35,575 bases of DNA from SAR324 cluster bacterium REDSEA-S27_B3. GTDB lineage: Bacteria > SAR324 > NAC60-12. The notes beneath the pieces were generated by a model. It had not been told where the DNA came from. It searched no databases and worked only from the letters and a program-made list of their open reading frames with translations. Positions 19,678 through 26,824 of the stretch are shown here, piece after piece (within the stretch, counting starts at the first letter, position 1; each line of letters begins with the position of its first letter). The translations under genes were made by a program, and so were the position numbers. Location of the stretch: assembly GCA_001627865.1 (NCBI GenBank), contig LUQO01000078.1, positions 1 to 35,575 of the forward strand. The letters are read 5' to 3'.

Positions 19678-20646
19678 CTATTTGGGGTGCCGCAAACGAG
19701 GGTTTGACAGGATTGTCGCCATGTCCGCAATAAAGATCAGCACAATATAGGTCGCGCAGAAGATCATGGCACATGCTTGAACGAGCGGCATGTCGCGAGT
19801 CTGCACCCCGTCAATCATTAGCTTGGCCAGACCAGGATAGGCGAAAATTGTTTCTACAATCACCACCCCACTGACGAGGTATGCAAGGTTTAAAGCGATT
19901 ACGTTGACGATGGGGCCGATAGCGTTGAAAAGAGCGTGCCGCAAAATGATACGTTTGCGAGGTACACCTTTTAGAATTGCCATCTCAATGTAAGGGGAAC
20001 TCATCACATTGAGTACCGTGGCCCTGGTCATACGCATGATCTGTGAAGATGCAACAATAACCAGGGTCAGGGTAGGCATGGCCAAGGCCTTGATTAACTG
20101 CCAGCCGGTTTCATTTCCGCTCATGTAGGCAATCGCAGGCAGCCAGCCAAGGTAAACTGCCAGGATAAGTACCAGAAATGTAGCAACCAGAAATTCCGGC
20201 ACTGAAATCAAACTGAGTGTTGAAAAAGTCACAATACGATCCAGCCTGGTTCCTGGATACATTGCGGCCAGAAGTCCTAAGCTTAGCGAAAGCGGAATTG
20301 CTACCAACGAAACCACACCGGCCATCCGCAGTGTGTTCATCAATCGCGGGTAGAGCATCTCAGAAATAGGTGTACCGATAGTGCCGATTCCGGAACCTGC
20401 CTTGGAAACTCCGAGATCACCGCTCATGAGATCGCTAAGCCACATGAAGTAGCGTATATATGCGGGCTGATCAATACCTAGCTTAGTCCTCAGGGCAGCC
20501 AACGATTCCGGAGTCGCCATCTGACCAAGGATGATCTGGGCGACATCCCCCGGAAGCACGCTGGTACCCACAAAAATCAACACGGAGACCACAATCAAAG
20601 TGGCAACACCAACTCCCGTGCGGTGCAGGATGGCTTGTAGCATCAT
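19678..20646 (-). CDS. dipeptide/oligopeptide ABC transporter permease (DppB-type)
   Basis: 322 residues with six predicted membrane helices. Family landmarks: the first helix followed by GDVAQIILGQMATPESLAALR-type text and KLGIDQPAYIRYFMWLSDLMSGDLG, then EFLVATFLVL, the MRMTRATVLNVM segment and the EAA-like loop KGVPRKRIILRHALFNAIGP, and ending FAYPGLAKLMIDGVQTRDMPLVQ. These are standard for DppB/OppB. Two adjacent ATG codons are possible starts; the upstream one is used here. It follows the binding-protein gene after a 95-base gap holding a strong hairpin. Confidence 0.92.
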   Translation of the reverse strand: MMLQAILHRTGVGVATLIVVSVLIFVGTSVLPGDVAQIILGQMATPESLAALRTKLGIDQPAYIRYFMWLSDLMSGDLGVSKAGSGIGTIGTPISEMLYPRLMNTLRMAGVVSLVAIPLSLSLGLLAAMYPGTRLDRIVTFSTLSLISVPEFLVATFLVLILAVYLGWLPAIAYMSGNETGWQLIKALAMPTLTLVIVASSQIMRMTRATVLNVMSSPYIEMAILKGVPRKRIILRHALFNAIGPIVNVIALNLAYLVSGVVIVETIFAYPGLAKLMIDGVQTRDMPLVQACAMIFCATYIVLIFIADMATILSNPRLRHPK

Positions 20647-20683
20647 GATCGGTTATGATTCCGAGAGAATTTGCTGAGCCAAA

Positions 20684-20716
20684 AATGGCCCGCATTTTAG
20701 GCTCATGCGGACCATT
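20684..20716 (-). terminator. hairpin between binding-protein and permease genes
   Basis: A 12-base stem (one G-U wobble) with a 9-base loop: on the minus strand AATGGTCCGCAT pairs with ATGCGGGCCATT, followed by a short T run. In binding-protein operons such hairpins commonly stabilise the upstream mRNA or partly terminate, giving more binding protein than permease. Here the short T-run makes partial termination plausible. Confidence 0.6.
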
Positions 20717-20741
20717 ATTTCAGTTATAAGGGAAATATCCC

Positions 20742-22319
20742 CTATGCCTTCCAGGCAAACTCAGGCCAGGTGTAAGCACCCAGCGATCCAAGTGGAACAT
20801 TCTTGATGCCGTGAATCTTGTCACTCACACCATCCAGGATATTCGTATGGTACGGGATAACCATGCCGCTTCCGTTATGTACCAGTGTCTGCATCTCGCA
20901 GTGCATATCGTGACGCTTCTTCTGATCAGTTTCAGCAAGTGATTCCTTCAGTAGAACACCAAAGCGTTCATTGTTCCAGAAGGTATCGTTCCAGGCTCCG
21001 CCTGGTGCAAATTGGATTCCCATCATAGCATTGGCGGTCGGACGCATGTTCCATGTCACCACATTCAGCGGTTCCTTCATCCAGACTGCTCCCCAGTAAC
21101 CGTCATTCGGCACCTTCTTGATTTTGAGGTCAAATCCTATCTTACGCAGGTTATTCTGCATCATCAGACAGGCGTCCTCAATTCCACCTACAACCGGTGC
21201 CACAAAAAGTTCTGCGGATGTATAGCCGGACTTCTTGAGGTAAAACTTGGCCTTATCCGGATCATACTGGCGCTGTGGCAGTTCGTGACAATGGTCCGCA
21301 CCGTAGGCCGGGGAGATCGGGTGGTCGTTACCCACCATACCGTGTCCCTTGAGGATGGAGCGCACAACACGCTCACGATTCTGGATGTACTGCAAGCCCT
21401 TGACAAAATCATCGCTCGAACCGGGCGCTGTGTTTTTAAGGCAGCAGATACCTCCATATTGTCCTGAGGGTGTGGAATTGACATGCGCACCAGGAGATTG
21501 ATCGATCAGTTTAATACCCCTTGCATCCAGGTTGTTGACGAGGTCAACACTACCCGCGAGGAGTGCATTAATCCGGGCAATCGGATCTGTAATGGCTGTA
21601 CATTCAATGCCCTCGAAATTAGCACCTTCACGCCAGTAGTCATCGTTACGTTTGTGAATTGATTTCACCCCCGGTTGAAAAGTGACCAGCCGAAACGGAC
21701 CGGTGCCGTTGCCCTTGGTGAAATCCACTGTGTCCTTCTGCACGACCTTACACTGCTTCTCACCCAGCTTGATCGGCAAGTCTGAATCCGGAGAACTGAG
21801 AATGGCCTTCACGGTGTATTGGTCCACCTTCTTCCATTCAGTAACATTGGCAAAAAATGACTTGGCCACAGAGGGCGAATCCTTGCCAAGATGGCGGCTC
21901 ATGCTCCAAACAACGTCATCGGCTGAGAACTTAGAGCCGTCATGGAAACGCACTCCTTTGCGCAGCTTGAATGTGAATTCAGTGGCATTGCTGTTAGGAG
22001 TCCATTCTTCTGCAAGCTCACCGTGCAATGTCATATCATCCAGAATCTGGATCAGTCCGTTATAGGTACAAACCCCGCGGGTGTAATCAATTCCTGAAGT
22101 GAAGACTATCGGGTCCATCTGGTCATCCGGTCCATGTAAGTTGTTCGCGAAGATGACAGTTCCACCTTTTACGGGCGTGGCGGCTAACGCCTTTGATGCA
22201 ATCAACAGATCATTGGCAGCCACCGCGGAGAATCCCAAGGCACCCATCACCTTGAGGAAATCCCGTCGATTGAGCTGACCGTCACGATGCATCTGCTGAA
22301 ACGTTTTAACTTCTTTCAT
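20742..22319 (-). CDS. Tat-exported ABC transporter solute-binding protein (SBP family 5), copy 1
   Basis: 525 residues. The N-terminus has a twin-arginine signal NRRDFLKVMG (about residues 18-27) followed by an alanine-rich hydrophobic stretch and cleavage near KALAAT, so it is exported folded to the periplasm. The rest is a family 5 extracellular binding protein, with TEFTFKLRKGVRFHDGSKFSADDVVWS, the classical DppA/OppA motif, at about 115-140 and PYGADHCHELPQRQYDPDKAKFYLKKSG later. It delivers substrate to the permease pair encoded downstream. Ribosome binding site AAGGAGGG precedes the ATG at a good distance. A promoter and about 240-nt leader are shared in form with the second binding-protein gene at 28444. 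Substrate could be peptide, opine or guanidino compound; not decidable here. Confidence 0.92.
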   Translation of the reverse strand: MKEVKTFQQMHRDGQLNRRDFLKVMGALGFSAVAANDLLIASKALAATPVKGGTVIFANNLHGPDDQMDPIVFTSGIDYTRGVCTYNGLIQILDDMTLHGELAEEWTPNSNATEFTFKLRKGVRFHDGSKFSADDVVWSMSRHLGKDSPSVAKSFFANVTEWKKVDQYTVKAILSSPDSDLPIKLGEKQCKVVQKDTVDFTKGNGTGPFRLVTFQPGVKSIHKRNDDYWREGANFEGIECTAITDPIARINALLAGSVDLVNNLDARGIKLIDQSPGAHVNSTPSGQYGGICCLKNTAPGSSDDFVKGLQYIQNRERVVRSILKGHGMVGNDHPISPAYGADHCHELPQRQYDPDKAKFYLKKSGYTSAELFVAPVVGGIEDACLMMQNNLRKIGFDLKIKKVPNDGYWGAVWMKEPLNVVTWNMRPTANAMMGIQFAPGGAWNDTFWNNERFGVLLKESLAETDQKKRHDMHCEMQTLVHNGSGMVIPYHTNILDGVSDKIHGIKNVPLGSLGAYTWPEFAWKA

Positions 22320-22594
22320 TTTCCCTCCTTCTCTTATGCGAATAGGATATGTTAGTTGTGCAGTTCCTTTACTGATTTACATAATCAAACCGGTGGTTCC
22401 TGCACATGAATTGGGACTATGCCCTCTTTCGAGAGCAACTGTTACGCATTCATGTGTTGAGTATCAGCCAACACCAATACAACTGGAACAGTATAATCCT
22501 CAAGGGAATTCCATGTCCTGGTTGAGATAATTTCTGGTAGAACAACAATTCCATTAGGGGCACTTATACTATGCATGACTATAATTTATGTCAA
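22320..22594 (-). promoter_or_regulatory. promoter and long 5' leader of binding-protein operon 1
   Basis: On the minus strand a perfect -35 TTGACA (22589-22594), a 17-base spacer and -10 TAGTAT (22566-22571) predict a start near 22559, leaving a leader of about 240 nt. Blocks kept in the leader at 28445: GGGAATTCCATGT (plus strand 22504-22516), ACAACTGGAACAGTA (22479-22493), a small hairpin CTCT-loop-AGAG (22424-22435) and ACTGATTTA (22371-22379). Length and spacing of blocks match the other copy, with diverged sequence between. This suggests a cis-regulatory RNA or a retained ancestral leader. The remaining 22595-22833 shows nothing I can assign except that it must hold the promoter of the hydrolase. 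Confidence 0.7.
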
Positions 22595-22833
22595 CACTTT
22601 TTTTAGTATAAGATTCAAGCATTATTGAAACTCCCACTGAGCTCAAATACTGTGGAAACAACAGCGAACAGTAATAGGATAATTAAAACGTGTCAAGAAA
22701 ATAATTAGTAATGTAAATATATATTAATACCTGAATCCTGCATTTAGATGACAAACAAACATTCAATTAGTAACATAGTCGAATAGTTAACAGCGTCAAC
22801 AATAATCACTATGCCACTCCATTTTACTTTCCG

Positions 22834-24078
22834 ATGATAAAATCGATCACCATCCATCCTGACGAAGACAGCACCCTGATCCATTCCGGAGGTGCGGAGG
22901 CTCTTGACCAGTGGATGTCGGGATTGGTGGAGCGTGAGCTGCTGCCTTTCGCCATGACGGTGATCTCGTGCCCGGAAGGCATCTGCTACTGGCGCTGGTG
23001 CGGCTTGGTAAATCCTCACGAGGAGATACCTCCGGCCCCGGATACGCTGCTGCGGATGTATTCGATGACCAAGCCAGTGACCACAGTGACGGCACTGATT
23101 CTCGAAGATCAAGGGCTACTGGACCTGAACGCGCCTGTCGAACAGCATCTTCCGGAACTCGCCGACTGGACGGTGCTGAGGCATCCTGAGTCGGAGCTGG
23201 ACGACGTGATCCGTCTGGATTCAGGCCCCACTCTTATACAATTGCTGACGCACACCTCCGGGATTTCATACGGGGATGCCGAAGGATCATTGCTCGATCA
23301 GGAGCTTGCCCGGCGAATGTTTGAAAACCCCTCACTTACGGGACTGCTCAACACCTTGTCTGAACTACCACTCGTGTTTAACCCCGGGGCAGCGTGGCGC
23401 TACGGTTTCGGGCATGATTTGGCTGGGATTGCGCTCATGCGAGCAACAGGAAAAAATCTGGGGCAGCTGTTTGACGAGATGGTGTTTCAGCCGCTAGGAA
23501 TGCAAGACACTGGTTTTGAGGTATCCGGATCAAGACTGCAACAACTTGCTATGCTTTACAGCACGGGAGAAAACCAGCAACTCACGGAAATCACGCAGGA
23601 GCCACCGTTGGGACCTCATTTGGGAAATTCCGGGGGAAGTACAGCGGGAGACGATTGGGGCGGGTCTGGGCTGGTTTCAACGCCTGCCGATTGGCTGAAA
23701 TTTGTGGACCTGCTGCGGGCGGCTCATTCAGGAAAGGAAACTGCCGTGGCGAGTCCAGAAGTGGTGCGGCGCATGGCTACGAATCAGCTTGAGGGCGACA
23801 TCGCCGCGTTGCTCCCGGAAGGTCCGGAAGGATTTCGGGAGTGGATGCCCTTTGAGGGGCTGGGCATGGGATTGGGCGTATGGGTGGCCGAGGACACGAA
23901 TCGGCTGGATTGGGATTCCAATCCCGGTGAATTTGGCTGGGGTGGTGTGGCGAACACCGTGTTCTGGATTGATCCGATTGCGGATGCCGCCGTGCTGTTC
24001 TTCACTCAGGTGATGCCTTCCAGCCGACTTGGACTGCGCAACGACCTGCATCGGCTTGTGGCCCAGTGCCTGCGCTGA
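22834..24078 (+). CDS. serine beta-lactamase/penicillin-binding-fold hydrolase (class C-like)
   Basis: 414 residues. Nucleophile motif SMTK at 77-80 (Ser77, Lys80), followed by VTTVTALILEDQGLLDLNAPVEQHLPE, the usual serine beta-lactamase/esterase family context, then LIQLLTHTSGI and a Tyr motif WRYGFGHDLAG with Tyr190 where the family has Y-x-N/S. A GWGGVANTVFWIDP stretch near the end corresponds to the third motif (HTG/GWGG in esterases). The GWGG form points to an esterase/peptidase relative of EstB rather than a true beta-lactamase. There is no obvious signal peptide, so it is probably cytoplasmic. GC-rich relative to the window, ending only six bases from the convergent M20 gene. No ribosome binding site is seen before ATG 22834. 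Confidence 0.85.
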   Translation: MIKSITIHPDEDSTLIHSGGAEALDQWMSGLVERELLPFAMTVISCPEGICYWRWCGLVNPHEEIPPAPDTLLRMYSMTKPVTTVTALILEDQGLLDLNAPVEQHLPELADWTVLRHPESELDDVIRLDSGPTLIQLLTHTSGISYGDAEGSLLDQELARRMFENPSLTGLLNTLSELPLVFNPGAAWRYGFGHDLAGIALMRATGKNLGQLFDEMVFQPLGMQDTGFEVSGSRLQQLAMLYSTGENQQLTEITQEPPLGPHLGNSGGSTAGDDWGGSGLVSTPADWLKFVDLLRAAHSGKETAVASPEVVRRMATNQLEGDIAALLPEGPEGFREWMPFEGLGMGLGVWVAEDTNRLDWDSNPGEFGWGGVANTVFWIDPIADAAVLFFTQVMPSSRLGLRNDLHRLVAQCLR

Positions 24079-24084
24079 AACCAG

Positions 24085-25422
24085 TCACAGAGTAACGGGT
24101 TCCAGCCCGCACCAGTTGGCGATGAAGAGCGCAATCGTTCCGGTCCCTCGCTGGAGCGAGGCGAGGCTGACGCGCTCGTCAAAGGCGTGGATGTCGTGCG
24201 AGATGGGTCCGTACACGAGGCAGGGGCAGTCGTCGTACAGCACGAACACGCGCCCGTCCAGATAGCCCGGAGTCACGAAGGATTCCAAGCTGGAACCAAA
24301 GCTGGCGGCGTGGGCCTGCCCCAGCACTTGCTCGGCGTCGCTGCCCTCTTCCAACACATAACCCCGCGCAAAGAAGCCGTTGTACTCGACCTCCGGAGGA
24401 TTTTCGGAGAGAAAGGCGTCGGCCCGGCTTTTTTCCCGCAGGCAGGCTTCGATTTCTTTGGCCGCATCACGCGGGTCCACGCCCGGATAGATCGCCGCCC
24501 GCACGTCCAGCGTGCACCACGCCGGGACCGACGAGGCCCAATCGCCGCCTGCGATTTTGCCCACATTGATGTTGATCGGATGGTCGAGTTCGGCGAAATA
24601 CGGGTAGTCTGTCCGCCGCGCATTCCATTCGGCCTCCAGTTCCTTGAGCGCCCCCATCAGGGTGTACGCCGCCTCGATGGCGTTGGAGCCGCGTCCGGCC
24701 TCCCGCACATGGAAGGGCCGTCCGCGCACCTGCACCCGGAACCAAATCACCCCGACGTTGGCCCGCACCAGCATGTTCTCCTCTGGTTCGGGGATCAGCG
24801 CAGCCTCCGCCCGATAGCCCCGCACCAGTGCGGACAAGGCTCCGTTTCCGGTGCACTCCTCCTCGGTCACGGATTGCACATGCACCTTCGCAGCAGGCTG
24901 AAAACCTAAACGCCGCAGGGCATCGAGCGCAAAGACGTTCGCGCAGAGTCCGGCCTTCATGTCCGCCCCGCCACGTCCAAACAGCCAATCGCCCTCGATA
25001 TGCGGCTCAAACGGCGGGCGCGTCCACATCTCCAGCGGACCCGTGGGCACCACGTCAATGTGGCCGTTGAGGATCAGCGTGCGCCCCTTGGCCTCGGTGG
25101 GATGGTGGGTGCCGACGACGTTGAGCGCGTTTTCGTAGTCCACCTTGACCGGAGAAAAGCCCGGATGGCCCTCGATCTCGGAAACGTCAATCGCCCAACG
25201 GTCCATCTCATAGCCGCGCTCGGCAAGAGCATCGTAAAAGGCATTCTGCGCCGTGTGTTCCTGTCCGCGCAGTGAGGGGTGGCGCATCAGGTCCATTGTG
25301 AACGCAAGTTGCGCGTCGAAGCCCTCGGCCACGGAATCGAGGATTTTCCGGGAAAGGGCAGAGTCCAGGGTTTGTGCGGGGAAATCGTTTGGCATCTCAG
25401 GCCGGATCGCGGGAAATCGCAT
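24085..25422 (-). CDS. M20-family metallopeptidase/amidase (ArgE/DapE/acetylornithine deacetylase-like)
   Basis: 445 residues. Metal-site landmarks of M20: LNGHIDVVPTG (His121, Asp123), GRGGADMKAG (Asp154), SVTEEECTGNG (Glu187/188) and a late GPISHDIHAFDE (His about 414). The intermediate lid domain is present. Such zinc enzymes cleave an amide or acyl-amino-acid bond, as in N-acetylornithine or succinyl-diaminopimelate, or act as aminoacylases or peptidases. The ATG at 25422 overlaps the upstream amidinotransferase gene by 26 bases; an alternative ATG at 25395 (TGAGATG) lies just after that stop and may be the real start. Last gene of the minus-strand operon starting at 28444. The linked amidinotransferase suggests an N-acyl guanidino or peptide substrate, which is inference. 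Confidence 0.88.
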   Translation of the reverse strand: MRFPAIRPEMPNDFPAQTLDSALSRKILDSVAEGFDAQLAFTMDLMRHPSLRGQEHTAQNAFYDALAERGYEMDRWAIDVSEIEGHPGFSPVKVDYENALNVVGTHHPTEAKGRTLILNGHIDVVPTGPLEMWTRPPFEPHIEGDWLFGRGGADMKAGLCANVFALDALRRLGFQPAAKVHVQSVTEEECTGNGALSALVRGYRAEAALIPEPEENMLVRANVGVIWFRVQVRGRPFHVREAGRGSNAIEAAYTLMGALKELEAEWNARRTDYPYFAELDHPININVGKIAGGDWASSVPAWCTLDVRAAIYPGVDPRDAAKEIEACLREKSRADAFLSENPPEVEYNGFFARGYVLEEGSDAEQVLGQAHAASFGSSLESFVTPGYLDGRVFVLYDDCPCLVYGPISHDIHAFDERVSLASLQRGTGTIALFIANWCGLEPVTL

Positions 25423-26392
25423 GGGTTGAGCAGGACACGCAGCCGCCCCAATAACTTACATGGTCGTAGTCAATTTCAATCGGCTCTACCCCGCGCTTTG
25501 CAAGCTCGTCACACACCCGTCCGTGCCCGGAAGGGATGATGTACCGCTTGTCATCAAGGCTTACCCCCACAGTCGCATAAGCCTTGGCTTCAGCTTCGGT
25601 GAGTTCGATCACGTCCCACTCCTTGAGCGGCTCCGGAAGCTCGCATTCCAGTTCATCACGGTGCAACAGCAGCAGCCCTTCGCGGATCAGCACCATGATG
25701 CCCAACAGGTGCAGGATGGTGCCCTTCATCGGCATCGGATGCACCTCGTATCCCAGCGGCGCAACGGTCTCCCGGAACCATTCCGTGCCTGCTCGATTGG
25801 TCGCAATCTCCGATTCACCCACAAACAGGTGGTTCTTGTAGCAGATGATGTCTCCGCCTTCGAGGTAGGGTCCGGGGCCATCGTGCGAGGGCGAGAAGGG
25901 CCGGGCGGGTGGCATGACCAGATGCTGTGCTTCCGGACCGGCGGCCAACAGTGGTGCCACGATTTCGCGCAACGGAAACACCTCCTTGCGGCGGTAGGCC
26001 CGGCGGATGTTCACCTCCAAGTAAGTTTTTCCCACCGTGAACACCGGATCGGCGGGATAGAGCAGCGAGGCTCCGGGTTGTAATTCCGCGAGGTAGCTGC
26101 GCTCCTCCTCGGTGTAGGGCCGAGGGCGGTACACCGTGACTCCGTGCTTTTCGTAAAGCGCAGCGAGGTTGTCCAGTTGCTCGGCGGTTTTCTCCCAACG
26201 CTCCGGGAAAGCGGTGCGGATGTCCAGGGGCTGTTCGCCGCTGGCCTTGAGTGCGGCTTGCACCTCCTCGTTGTAGTGATGCAGCGACGGGTCGAAGGGC
26301 GGCAACGCCAAGCCTTCCGCACTGCCTACAATCGCGCCCCGCAGCACGCCGTAATCCGTATAGGCTCCAAAGGTCGGTACCTGCTGGGTCAT
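25397..26392 (-). CDS. amidinotransferase/guanidino-modifying (GME) superfamily enzyme
   Basis: 331 residues. The N-terminus has WDPL-like YTDYGVLRGAIVGSAEG and FDPS, next PADPVFTVGKTYLEVN (Asp115), then YLEGGDIICYKNHLFVG (Glu178, Asp181), ILHLLG (His228) and YWGGCVSCSTHAISRDP with Cys318 and Cys321. The His and Cys placements fit the Cys-His-Glu/Asp catalytic set of glycine amidinotransferase, inosamine-phosphate amidinotransferase and related hydrolases, where the C-terminal Cys forms the amidino intermediate. The best guess for the nucleophile is Cys321 (SCSTHAISR, as in GxxHCxT). In GATM-type enzymes His is followed at +2 by Asp; here it is Leu230, hinting at altered chemistry. It sits 41 bases after the YdhR-like gene in an operon with a binding protein and an M20 enzyme. 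Confidence 0.8.
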   Translation of the reverse strand: MTQQVPTFGAYTDYGVLRGAIVGSAEGLALPPFDPSLHHYNEEVQAALKASGEQPLDIRTAFPERWEKTAEQLDNLAALYEKHGVTVYRPRPYTEEERSYLAELQPGASLLYPADPVFTVGKTYLEVNIRRAYRRKEVFPLREIVAPLLAAGPEAQHLVMPPARPFSPSHDGPGPYLEGGDIICYKNHLFVGESEIATNRAGTEWFRETVAPLGYEVHPMPMKGTILHLLGIMVLIREGLLLLHRDELECELPEPLKEWDVIELTEAEAKAYATVGVSLDDKRYIIPSGHGRVCDELAKRGVEPIEIDYDHVSYWGGCVSCSTHAISRDPA

Positions 26393-26433
26393 GGTTGCAA
26401 TTTGATTAGCAAAATCTCTGTTTTGAGGGGCGT

Positions 26434-26745
26434 TTATTCCTTCGTGATGTCCCCCGCCCGGTTGTCCACCAAGATCGGCGTTTCAAAGTACTGAAAATTC
26501 GGTTCGGTTCCGTAGGTATCTTTGACCAATTGCTGAAAATCGGGTCCGTGCCACTTTTCTGCATGGGCCTTTTCCTTCCAGAGATACACCCCTCCTGCAA
26601 TGCCACGGTCGAGGTCGATCAGATAATTTTTGCGAATCAAGTCAGGGTTAGCCTTCCACTTCGGGGCCGTGGTTTCATACTTGGAAATGATTTCCTCCCG
26701 CGTCATCCCTTCGGGCAGTTTGAAAGTGACGATTTCCGTAATCAT
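26434..26745 (-). CDS. small YdhR-like (ABM-fold) monooxygenase-related protein
   Basis: 103 residues. MITEIVTFKLPEG and GGVYLWKEKAHAEKWH near residues 50-66 match the dimeric alpha-beta-barrel YdhR group, annotated as putative monooxygenases though mostly without proven activity. The ATG at 26745 starts exactly where family homology begins; a longer upstream frame would run into the binding-protein gene. It is the second gene of the operon, 79 bases after the binding-protein stop and 41 before the amidinotransferase. Its role in the pathway is unknown. It may be a small-molecule binding or heme-handling barrel. Confidence 0.8.
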   Translation of the reverse strand: MITEIVTFKLPEGMTREEIISKYETTAPKWKANPDLIRKNYLIDLDRGIAGGVYLWKEKAHAEKWHGPDFQQLVKDTYGTEPNFQYFETPILVDNRAGDITKE

Positions 26746-26824
26746 TGGTTCTGTTTTAGGTTTTAGGTGAATGAAAAGACGGCAGCCGAATCCACCGCCT
26801 TCGGTTAATAAAAACAGGGTGTAA

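Noticed and set aside
22320-22559. Guanidine (ykkC-type) riboswitch in the binding-protein leader
   Set aside because: I looked because of the amidinotransferase, but saw none of the ACGR-type loop motifs; the leader is reported only as an unassigned conserved element.
24187-24909. Plus-strand open frame of 240 codons opposite the M20 gene
   Set aside because: No motif or ribosome binding site; the M20 motifs on the minus strand are complete.
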